From positions 1 through 22,925 of IMG/VR virus record IMGVR_UViG_3300043436_002055: a stretch of DNA of 22,925 bases; one strand, 5' to 3'. Each line of letters begins with the position of its first letter. The stretch's first letter is position 1. Below are positions 8,011-14,873 of this stretch, one piece after another. Source of the DNA: a virus. The notes beneath the pieces were generated by a model. That model had not been told where the DNA came from. It did no database searches and saw nothing but the letters and a program-made list of their open reading frames with translations. A program made the translations under genes and the position numbers.

Positions 8011-8492
8011 TGGCACTTAGTCTGGCATCTGTAACCGGCAATCTGTCTTGGACACAAACCAAGACGAATACCGGATTTCAGGACAGCATTCAAGGACTTG
8101 ATGCCGTCTCCGCATCTGCGTCACCAGCCATTACAGGGGCTACGCCTGCTAATGTTGTTTATGCTGAGCAGAGAACTCTTGCTGCTGCTGGAACGCAAAC
8201 CTACGACCTGCAAAGCATGACTGACTTTTTGAATCAGTCATTGACTATGACCAGAGCGTTTGCGATTGCCGTCTCTTGCTCGTCTGGACAGGTGACTCTC
8301 CAGCAGGGAGCAACAAATCCACTTACTTGGCCATTATCTGGAACCGCCCCGGCTTTGATTGTGACGAGCGGTAGTTTCTTTATCCTTGGACAGACGACCG
8401 CGCAAGCAGTAAGCGGAAGTGCCAAGACCTTGAAAATCACAGCTGGTGGTTCTGGGGCAACTTACAAAATAGCTATATTGGGAGGTCAATAA
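8010..8492 (+). CDS. Hypothetical Ser/Thr/Ala-rich virion protein
   Basis: This 160-residue protein begins LSLASVTGNLSWTQTKTNTG. Repeated Ala/Ser/Thr segments are followed by an apparent beta-sandwich half (LTMTRAFAIAVSCSSGQVT to GGSGATYKIAILGG). It resembles the preceding protein in composition and ends similarly, but the two cannot be aligned by eye as certain duplicates. Function is unknown; a structural role is inferred from the operon. Confidence 0.5.
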   Translation: MALSLASVTGNLSWTQTKTNTGFQDSIQGLDAVSASASPAITGATPANVVYAEQRTLAAAGTQTYDLQSMTDFLNQSLTMTRAFAIAVSCSSGQVTLQQGATNPLTWPLSGTAPALIVTSGSFFILGQTTAQAVSGSAKTLKITAGGSGATYKIAILGGQ

Positions 8493-8493
8493 T

Positions 8494-8844
8494 ATGCCGT
8501 TCTATGCTGGTAAAGGTGGTTCTTTTTCAATTGGTGCTACAGCTTATCCGATGGATACCTGGAGCGTTTCAGTTGATGTTGATGAAGTCGAAGTGACCAA
8601 CTTTCAGTCTTCTGGCAATAAATCATTGATTGCCGGTGTGCAGGGTGGTTCTGTTTCGGCATCTGGTCCTTACAACGGTGGCACAATTACTTCTGGTGCT
8701 TTAGCCAATTTCACATTCGGTGTTGCAGCTGGGTTAAGTGTTGGAACCTTTCAGGTTCTTATTACTTCTGTAAAAATTGATACGAGCGTTAAGGAAAAAG
8801 CAACCATTGAGGTTACTGGATCGCTTGCAGCAAACCTGGGGTAA
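8494..8844 (+). CDS. Tail tube-like protein 1
   Basis: This 116-residue protein has a strong GGGAGG at 8480-8485 ahead of the ATG. The N-terminus (FYAGKGGSFSIGATAY followed by MDTWSVSVDVDEVEVTNF) and the C-terminus (FQVLITSVKIDTSVKEKATI) resemble compact phage tail tube proteins, which form hexameric rings. The next gene looks like a diverged relative. Either could be the main tube protein. The assignment is by pattern and by position before the tail assembly chaperone. Confidence 0.5.
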   Translation: MPFYAGKGGSFSIGATAYPMDTWSVSVDVDEVEVTNFQSSGNKSLIAGVQGGSVSASGPYNGGTITSGALANFTFGVAAGLSVGTFQVLITSVKIDTSVKEKATIEVTGSLAANLG

Positions 8845-8849
8845 TCTGA

Positions 8850-9341
8850 ATGCCAGGAGCGTTTGGCGATTATCCGACAAGAGTAACTACATCCCCGTTC
8901 TATTCTGGTTATAGAGCGGGGTTGAAGTTTGATGACATATTCATGCAGGCTGATAGCTGGTCTGCTGAAATAAAAGACGATCCGATTGAGCTTAACACGG
9001 TCAAGATTTACAGGGATTCAAACATAGATGAAGCACTTTCTGTTGATTACCCATTGTGGTATGTCAATGGAACACCTGCCACTTATGTGAAGGGTGGAAT
9101 CAGGGATACCAGCTTTAAAGTTCATGGATTTCATAAAGACGCACTAAACCTACCAACATTTGGCAAAATAGCTGTTTTAACTCTATTTGTTGGTGGTGTT
9201 GAATTCTTCAGGTGTGAAAGAGCAATAGTTGTTGCTGCATCATATAATGTTAGTGTAAAGGGTGCTGTTGAATTCCAATTTGATTTAAAAGCATCTGCTA
9301 CATCGACAACTATAGATACGGATGCCCTTCCGAGGTTTTAA
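8850..9341 (+). CDS. Tail tube-like protein 2
   Basis: This 163-residue protein shares the plan of its neighbour: SPFYSGYRAG, then a D-x-F-M-Q-ADSWSAEI segment, and a C-terminal strand-rich part (AASYNVSVKGAVEFQFDLKA). It lies 5 bases after the preceding gene with little ribosome binding site. It may be a second tube subunit or a tube-associated protein. It is distinguishable from the first by a longer central insertion. Confidence 0.45.
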   Translation: MPGAFGDYPTRVTTSPFYSGYRAGLKFDDIFMQADSWSAEIKDDPIELNTVKIYRDSNIDEALSVDYPLWYVNGTPATYVKGGIRDTSFKVHGFHKDALNLPTFGKIAVLTLFVGGVEFFRCERAIVVAASYNVSVKGAVEFQFDLKASATSTTIDTDALPRF

Positions 9342-9342
9342 T

Positions 9343-9777
9343 ATGCCCATCAATACGGTTTCTGATGTACTTGGGAATTCTGGTGAACCTCTTGAGTGGA
9401 CAGGCTCAAATGGTAAGAAGTACCAGCTTTCGCTGATTAATCTAAAGTCTCAGTCAAAGATTGAGAGGATGATTGAGTCAGACGCGATTGAGGCAATCAA
9501 GGCGCATCGTGAGTTGATTGGGGAAGAGGAATACGGAAGGCAAATCTCCAAGATTTTAAAAGATATCTCCCAGGGTCGCTTCAGCTTTGGTGGAGAGTTG
9601 TGCCAAGATGCGCTTGAAACCATAAAAGGTGTTAGCGCATTAGTCGCAGTAATATTCAATGTCAGCAGGGAAGAGGCAATTGAACTGGTTGCTAACGAGC
9701 CTGAGACTAAGAATGTGATGGAGATGGTGACACAAAGGTCTTACCCAAAAAAAGTGAATCAGCCAGCGGCGGTATAG
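9343..9777 (+). CDS. Tail assembly chaperone, 0-frame product (gpG-like)
   Basis: This is a 144-residue soluble, helical, acidic protein directly upstream of the tape measure gene, where gpG-type chaperones lie. The frame is open to 9322, but the ATG at 9343 is chosen because GAGG at 9332-9335 is well spaced and the upstream gene ends at 9341. The central KIERMIESDAIEAIKAHREL and the RQISKILKDI segments are helical. Near the C-terminus the codons CCA-AAA-AAA form a slippery run, after which ribosomes can shift to the -1 frame to make a longer product. Confidence 0.8.
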   Translation: MPINTVSDVLGNSGEPLEWTGSNGKKYQLSLINLKSQSKIERMIESDAIEAIKAHRELIGEEEYGRQISKILKDISQGRFSFGGELCQDALETIKGVSALVAVIFNVSREEAIELVANEPETKNVMEMVTQRSYPKKVNQPAAV

Positions 9778-10061
9778 AAGAACCTAACTGGCCACAGTTA
9801 GTCGCTGGCTTGCTTGACGAACCATTTTGCCTCCCTCTGGAGAGTATTGCAAATCTGACCCTGCGTCAGATTTTCCTGCTTTACTATAGAGAAAGAGACA
9901 ATAAAGGTGTTCCAAAACCTATAAAGCAGATGTATGATTACGACGAGGACGGAACTCCTATCGACCGTTCTAAAGATGACTTTTTAAATCTTGGGATGGC
10001 ATTAGGCCTAACTCCAGAAGAACTGGAGCAAAGGTGGGAGGAAGCACAAGGTGGCAAATAG
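9343..10061 (+). CDS. Tail assembly chaperone -1 frameshift fusion (gpGT-like)
   Basis: Ribosomes slipping by -1 on CCCAAAAAAA (9744-9753) would join the chaperone to the downstream open frame and give a 239-residue product, 137 residues plus 102. The downstream part has no good start: its first in-frame candidate is a TTG at 9810 without a ribosome binding site. It lies in the -1 frame and is open from the slip site to 10061. It contains LRQIFLLYYRERDNK and an acidic LGMALGLTPEELEQ helix, consistent with a T domain that binds the tape measure. This arrangement is standard in lambda-like phages. Confidence 0.85.
9744..9810 (+). promoter_or_regulatory. Programmed -1 frameshift site with nested hairpin
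   Basis: The slippery run CCCAAAA (9744-9750, read C CCA AAA) overlaps A AAA AAA (9747-9753); both fit the X-XXY-YYZ rule. A 7-base spacer (9754-9760) is followed by an 8 bp perfect stem, AGCCAGCG at 9761-9768 with CGCTGGCT at 9803-9810. Inside it is a second hairpin, TAACTG (9785-9790) with CAGTTA (9795-9800) around a GCCA loop, extendable by one C-G pair. Confidence 0.85.
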
Positions 10062-11841
10062 CTTCGGACCACAGGGTGGACCTGATAAAACCTTTAGTGA
10101 TGCCGTAAAAGGCATCATTCCAAAAGAAGCCGTTGCAGAAATAAATAAATCAGCAAAAGCCATTAGTTCAGCAATCTCAAGCTTTGCCAAAGGAATGATC
10201 AAGGGCGCGGAAAATCTAAAGGAAGCATCGGTAGAGAGGCAGTACAATTTTCTTGAAGAAATTAGAAACGAAAAACAATTTAGAAAAGAATTCGCCGCTT
10301 GGGTAAGGCAAGAGGCGAATGAGGAATTTCAATATAGGAAAGAAATTGCCTCATTAGTGAAGCAAGAGGCTAAAGATGAGTTGCAGTACAAGAAAGATAT
10401 TGCAGCATTAATGGCTCAAGAAGCCAAAGATGAAATTAAATATAAAAGAGATATTGCAAACGCAATCAAAGAGCAGTTCCAATATGAAGAAGATTTTTAC
10501 AATTTAGTAAAAGTTACTAATGAAAAAATAGCAAGTGAAGAAAGAATGGCTTCTGAAGAAAGAATCAGAAGGCTAAGAGAAGATATTCAGGCAAGAGCAT
10601 CAATTGAGGATGAGGCAAGAAGAGAGAGGGCAAGCATTATTGCCGCTCAAATTAGTTTGGAAAATCAAAAATATCGAGAAACTGAGCAAAACAAAAAAGA
10701 AATACTTGATGCTGCAATAAAACTTGAAAAGCAAAAATACGAGGAGATGGAACGCAATAGAAAAGATTTTCTTAATTCGGTATTGAGTCTTGAAAAGCAG
10801 AAATTCACCACAAAAGAAAGAAACAGTAGGGAAATTCTTGCCGCTCAGATTAGTCTGGAGAATCAGAAAGCTGCTGCCCTTAGAGAACAGCAACTTGAAA
10901 AAGACCGGGAAAAGATTGGGAAATTACGATCTGAAGATGAATACCGCAAGGGTGGTGTTGGTCGCCTTATGGAGGCAGTCAATGGGGTTGTTGGGGCATT
11001 TAGAAGTTTTACTGGGATGCTTTCCAAAGCAACCAGTTTTGTAGCTGCTTTAAATCCTGGATTGGTTTTGCAACTTGGATTTGCCTTCAAGGATTTATAC
11101 GCCACTATAGGACTTGCTCTTCAACCAGTTGTTGAAGGGATGATTGCTGGAATAAGAACTCTGGCAGATTTCCTTGTGCCAATATCCAAGGAACTTGCTC
11201 CATTATTTGCCAACCTAACAACAGCATTTCTTGATTTGTTCGTAAGCTTGTTCCCATTCTTCAGGGATTTACTTAGCATAGTTGGTCTTTTAATCCAATG
11301 GTTTACATTGTTTATCAAGGCAATAACCTTTCTGATTGATCCGATTATAATGGCTTTGACCGGGTTTGCCTTTGTGTTAGTTTACCAAGCCATAGAAGCT
11401 ATAATAGCTTTTGCAACATCTGCATTAATAATGTCAACATTAATGACGGCTGGTATTAGCTTGGTTGTTGGGGCATTAGCATCTTTAGCTTTCTGGTTTT
11501 TGCGTACTGTTGGCGTGTTTAAAAGCTTTGATTTTAAGCCTGGGGTTTCTGCTGGAATGGGTGCGCGGCAAGCCAGCTATTCTGGAATATCCGAATTTGG
11601 TAAGAACCTTCTCCAACAAGGTCTTGGTAGTTCAACCGCTAATGCTGGTCTTCAAACTGCTAATAATACCAAGCGTTGTGCAGACCTTCTTCAAGACATG
11701 AAGGATGGTGGCGGATGGAAGAAGGCGGCAGGCAAAATAATGTTTGGTGGTCCTGGAGTTAAAGTTGAAAAAGTTGGTGGCAAAGATGTTAATCAAAATC
11801 CAAATGGATTTTTAAAATTTGTAGGGGGGTTAATGTTTTAA
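10051..11841 (+). CDS. Tape measure protein
   Basis: This 596-residue protein follows the frameshifted chaperone gene, the diagnostic place for the tape measure. Residues 20-300 are almost entirely helical and charged. They hold two repeat sets: 18-residue units at 77-130 (YRKEIASLVKQEAKDELQ type) and 22-residue units at 201-288 (IKLEKQKYEEMERN type). Residues 330-490 are strongly hydrophobic with several membrane-like stretches (for example ILIDPI-type segments around 405-485), as in tape measures that help DNA cross the host membrane. The C-terminus is Gly/Lys-rich. The start is a GTG at 10051 with GGAGG at 10037-10041. If extended as a helix (about 0.15 nm per residue), the length would predict a tail near 90 nm. 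It is short for a tape measure. Confidence 0.8.
   Translation: MANSFGPQGGPDKTFSDAVKGIIPKEAVAEINKSAKAISSAISSFAKGMIKGAENLKEASVERQYNFLEEIRNEKQFRKEFAAWVRQEANEEFQYRKEIASLVKQEAKDELQYKKDIAALMAQEAKDEIKYKRDIANAIKEQFQYEEDFYNLVKVTNEKIASEERMASEERIRRLREDIQARASIEDEARRERASIIAAQISLENQKYRETEQNKKEILDAAIKLEKQKYEEMERNRKDFLNSVLSLEKQKFTTKERNSREILAAQISLENQKAAALREQQLEKDREKIGKLRSEDEYRKGGVGRLMEAVNGVVGAFRSFTGMLSKATSFVAALNPGLVLQLGFAFKDLYATIGLALQPVVEGMIAGIRTLADFLVPISKELAPLFANLTTAFLDLFVSLFPFFRDLLSIVGLLIQWFTLFIKAITFLIDPIIMALTGFAFVLVYQAIEAIIAFATSALIMSTLMTAGISLVVGALASLAFWFLRTVGVFKSFDFKPGVSAGMGARQASYSGISEFGKNLLQQGLGSSTANAGLQTANNTKRCADLLQDMKDGGGWKKAAGKIMFGGPGVKVEKVGGKDVNQNPNGFLKFVGGLMF
10279..10440 (+). repeat. Three tandem 54-base repeats coding 18-residue helical units
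   Basis: Residues 77-94, 95-112 and 113-130 of the tape measure align without gaps, each starting Phe/Tyr-Arg/Lys-Lys and sharing a QEA core. A partial fourth copy follows (YKRDIANAIK). The 18-residue period equals five turns of a straight helix. Confidence 0.75.
10651..10914 (+). repeat. Four tandem 66-base repeats coding 22-residue helical units
   Basis: Tape measure residues 201-222, 223-244, 245-266 and 267-288 align without gaps, each starting with Ile/Leu and L-E-x-Q-K. The 22-residue period is two undecads (11 residues), typical of right-handed coiled coils. AAQISLENQK occurs twice (198-207, 264-273) with mostly third-position differences in DNA, pointing to duplication followed by drift. 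Confidence 0.75.
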
Positions 11842-11842
11842 A

Positions 11843-12907
11843 ATGCCTACTAATCCAACGACTGCATTGGCAGCTGAAACTACCGGAAGAACTAGTCCAT
11901 CAAAGGCTAGTTTCTCAATGGGTGGCGGTTCAGCATCAATGGACTTTGTCATCCCTCGATCTGGGATGGGTAGGCTAATCCAGCAAATCTTGGGTTCAGC
12001 TGAGATAACCGCCCAGGGTTCATTGAAGCGAGAACTTCCAGCAGCGCACCCATATTACGATTGGCTGTATGCAAGCCGGATAAGCAACATTGAAGGCATT
12101 ACCTTGGATGGTTTAGCTGTTGCTGACCAATATCAAAGGATCATCCAGACGCATTTCAAAGACCTTGCTATTTACGAGAACTACAGGGTAACAGTTGAGT
12201 TTGAGCCAAGGCCTTACATCCTAATCCCAGATGACATTTTAAAAGCATCATGGGAGGCAAATGTCCCAAATTACTACAACATAGCTAACGACTTCACCAC
12301 ATTCTTGGATTGTGCTGAGTACAAAAGGTTTGTCGAAATATCCTTGGAACCAAGTGGTGAATTTTTAACTACGGCAGTAAATAGTTTTATTTACAAAAAC
12401 GGTGATGCAGCACCCACATGGATTAACTCCACAAACGGAAGCGGCGTAAATGTTTTGATCTGCAAGCCAACTTTGAAACTAACTTGGTACTTCGTCCCAT
12501 ACTTAATGGTCTTTTCTAAAAATATCCAGAACGCTTTAGGCAAAGTGAATCAATATCCTTTTTATGGATACCCTGCTGGCAGTCTTTTGTTTAAAGGTGT
12601 TGAGATCAACAAGTATTCTCCACCATATCAAACATTGGCTCAAGGCCCAGGTACTAGTCCTGAGATGACACGGATGTGCGATATAACATTCGTTTTTGAA
12701 TTGTTTGCACAATCACCAAATGACATTGCTGACGAAGAACCTCTTAATCCCAGCACGAACTTTAAAAAGTTTTACGGGCACAATTTAGTAATATGGGCGC
12801 AAAATATGAAATATTATACTGCTGAAATATCCCCAGAAAGAAGAGGGGCCGGAAGACCAATTTATGCTTCTTATCGAATGGAACAGCTTTTTAGGTATGA
12901 CGCATAA
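11843..12907 (+). CDS. Tail protein of unknown family following the tape measure
   Basis: This 354-residue protein has a low-complexity N-terminus (Thr/Ser/Gly-rich, to about residue 30), then a mixed alpha/beta body with many aromatic residues (YDWLYASRISNIEG, NYRVTVEFEPRPYILIPDD, KLTWYFVPYLMVF). Its place just after the tape measure is that of distal tail or baseplate proteins, but no Dit motif is visible. No clear ribosome binding site lies at usual spacing; GGGGGG at 11824-11829 is 13 bases upstream. Translation may be coupled to the tape measure stop 2 bases before. Function is inferred from position. Confidence 0.55.
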   Translation: MPTNPTTALAAETTGRTSPSKASFSMGGGSASMDFVIPRSGMGRLIQQILGSAEITAQGSLKRELPAAHPYYDWLYASRISNIEGITLDGLAVADQYQRIIQTHFKDLAIYENYRVTVEFEPRPYILIPDDILKASWEANVPNYYNIANDFTTFLDCAEYKRFVEISLEPSGEFLTTAVNSFIYKNGDAAPTWINSTNGSGVNVLICKPTLKLTWYFVPYLMVFSKNIQNALGKVNQYPFYGYPAGSLLFKGVEINKYSPPYQTLAQGPGTSPEMTRMCDITFVFELFAQSPNDIADEEPLNPSTNFKKFYGHNLVIWAQNMKYYTAEISPERRGAGRPIYASYRMEQLFRYDA

Positions 12908-13350
12908 TGGCTACAGCAAGCAGAATTCCAATGTCTGTAGATGGGACAACATCTGTTCCAAGCGAATGGTTCATAGCCAGAATTACAGAGGTTGGTGCAT
13001 CAACTATTGGTTCGGGTTCTTGTGTTGGTTATGCTCATGCTTGGATTGAACAACAGATTTGCGCCAACGGTTATGACTACGAGGATATGCCTTCCTCAAT
13101 AGCTAGATACGGAACAATAGGAGCAACTGTATCTCAGCCAGCATTCGCCTTGGATGGTTCGCAAAGTACTGTTGGCGCGATTGTTCTAATGAGGCCAAGG
13201 TCTATCGCTGGAAACAGTTATACTGTCTTTGAATTCTTTAAAGGTGGTAGTGGTGGTGGCAACACAATGGATTGCCCTCATGTATCATCAGTCCAATGTA
13301 CTGGTGGTTTATTAATTGTTACTTATGACACAACTTGTGTGGCCCCATGA
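12907..13350 (+). CDS. Tail-associated protein with W-I-E / MRPR motif pattern
   Basis: This 147-residue protein contains FIARITEVGAS, YAHAWIEQQ and a later VLMRPRSIAGNSYTVFEF segment. This FxARI ... YAxxWxE ... VxMRPR order occurs in many uncharacterised phage proteins, in my memory often from planctomycetes, and looks like a beta-barrel domain. Gly-rich and Cys-containing residues close it. It abuts the previous gene as TAATG and the next as ATGA. A tail tip or fibre accessory role is inferred. Confidence 0.5.
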   Translation: MATASRIPMSVDGTTSVPSEWFIARITEVGASTIGSGSCVGYAHAWIEQQICANGYDYEDMPSSIARYGTIGATVSQPAFALDGSQSTVGAIVLMRPRSIAGNSYTVFEFFKGGSGGGNTMDCPHVSSVQCTGGLLIVTYDTTCVAP

Positions 13351-13802
13351 CGACTGAATCACTAGATTGCTCTAGCGTTGCTCCACCACCAGCGGCTAGT
13401 AGGATTTACCATCCATGCTGGGGCAATAGGGCATTACCCAGCACCTTAAATTTCTCAGCTGGTCCTTCAACTCCAATTCCACCAAACACCTCATGTAACA
13501 CGGGATGGCCAACAACGGTTGTAACTGGAACACTCTCCAGGACTGGAGTCTGTGATTTTGCCTGGGGCTATTCAACCGGATCATTCGGCATCCTCTTCGC
13601 TTGGACAGTTGGCGGACCCCCGTTAAGTTGTTCAATCAACCAGGCTGAAATGTTTCCAAACTGGTCATTGAATAATGTGACTGGTACTCCTTCAGGTTCG
13701 TGCAGTCAAAATCCGTCAACTGGAATAGTGACGATGACATTCACGGGCATAATCAGCGATGGGTTTTGTACTTGCCCGGTAACTGTAACATTTAGCGGGT
13801 GA
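13347..13802 (+). CDS. Cys-containing Ser/Thr/Pro-rich tail protein
   Basis: This 151-residue protein has eight or nine cysteines, mostly spread as single residues, and Thr/Ser/Pro-rich segments (PPNTSC, VTGTLSRTG). It is likely a beta-rich extracellular virion protein. The ATG at 13347 is chosen over the in-frame TTG at 13335 because it overlaps the previous stop as ATGA. Its TGA stop at 13800-13802 is followed 3 bases later by the ATG of the next gene in the same frame. No family is recognised. Confidence 0.55.
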   Translation: MTTESLDCSSVAPPPAASRIYHPCWGNRALPSTLNFSAGPSTPIPPNTSCNTGWPTTVVTGTLSRTGVCDFAWGYSTGSFGILFAWTVGGPPLSCSINQAEMFPNWSLNNVTGTPSGSCSQNPSTGIVTMTFTGIISDGFCTCPVTVTFSG

Positions 13803-13805
13803 TCA

Positions 13806-14873
13806 ATGGGTGCTGGGGCGTATGCGAATCTTCTTGCTGGAAACTGCTTGGTAGAACCTGTAAGGTTCTGCTCACCGTTCAAGGAGTTTTGCGTTCACAC
13901 TTTGGGTTCAACCCCGGCATTAGCATCATATCCAGATTCCGGACTATTTGGCTGTAATTCATATTCGACCAATGCTGGAACTCAGCTACTTGATAATCCA
14001 CGCATCCCTGACGCATTGACACGGCATCGACTATACGGGCAGACCACTTCAGATGTAACATTGCCGACATACTTTCAGACGGCAGACCTTGCCCCGTGGA
14101 GATCGCGCAGGGTCATCATGCCGACAGACCCGTACAACATTCGAGCCAGCGGGCCTGCTGTAAGACAAGCCCATATGTATACGATGCTTCGCAGGCGATT
14201 AAAGCGGTCAGCATCGCCCAACAACAACAACTATGCAAACAAGTCAGGGTTCTATTTTACGGATGCCTCAACCGCTTATAGCAATCAACAAGATTGGCTA
14301 GGCTTCCTTCATCCTGGAATGTATTTGTGGACGAACAAAGATGTTTCTGAGCCATTCAATGCCGTCTCGTATTACGAAGATTCCGGTACAAATCCCGTCT
14401 ACACGGATACCTATAACAAGCAGATAATCCCGTTCTGCACCCCTGTGAACACTTACAATGCGGCGGGCACTCTTCTTGGACAGTATATCGGCTACACGAT
14501 GATGTTCGTATTCGGCATGGCGTTCCTCAAGTATCCAATCCCAGGATTCAAGCCGGAAGATTATTACAGCACTAGTCCAACACCACCAGAAGTCACACCG
14601 ACATTTCAATTCTTTTCAATTGACTGTCATCTTTTTATGGTTGGTTCACCAGCATCTGGTCAGACCTTGAAGTCTCCCAAGATCGGATCGACGCGGTATT
14701 GGACTTACAATAAAGATGGGACAACTTGGAATATTTGTGACCAGTATATGTATATGCTCAACGGTTTATATACATCTAACTGGAAATTCAATGTTGCGTT
14801 CAACTATGTTGGAAGCGGCAATGAGACAATCCTGTTTAATATGTCCAACCTAAATGTGTATGTGACCCCATGA
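13806..14873 (+). CDS. Hypothetical tail / baseplate protein
   Basis: This 355-residue protein is rich in Tyr, Asn, Pro and Ser. It has a basic patch (MLRRRLKRSASPNNNN) near residue 130 and aromatic beta-like segments towards the C-terminus (STRYWTYNKDGTTWN, NWKFNVAFNYVGSG). A hydrophobic turn around QYIGYTMMFVFGMAFLKYP (residues 225-243) is noteworthy. GGTGATC just before the ATG matches the far end of the 16S anti-Shine-Dalgarno complement, and the gene abuts the one before in the same frame. No family is recognised; virion role is inferred. Confidence 0.55.
   Translation: MGAGAYANLLAGNCLVEPVRFCSPFKEFCVHTLGSTPALASYPDSGLFGCNSYSTNAGTQLLDNPRIPDALTRHRLYGQTTSDVTLPTYFQTADLAPWRSRRVIMPTDPYNIRASGPAVRQAHMYTMLRRRLKRSASPNNNNYANKSGFYFTDASTAYSNQQDWLGFLHPGMYLWTNKDVSEPFNAVSYYEDSGTNPVYTDTYNKQIIPFCTPVNTYNAAGTLLGQYIGYTMMFVFGMAFLKYPIPGFKPEDYYSTSPTPPEVTPTFQFFSIDCHLFMVGSPASGQTLKSPKIGSTRYWTYNKDGTTWNICDQYMYMLNGLYTSNWKFNVAFNYVGSGNETILFNMSNLNVYVTP

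Noticed and set aside
9810-10061. The downstream chaperone frame as an independent gene from TTG 9810
   Set aside because: There is no ribosome binding site, the codons upstream are open to the slippery run, and the start would lie in the stem of the frameshift structure. The frameshift fusion explains it better.
10600-10893. Minus-strand open frame within the tape measure repeats
   Set aside because: It arises from AT-rich repeated codons on the other strand and reads as Phe/Leu/Ser-rich sequence without motifs.
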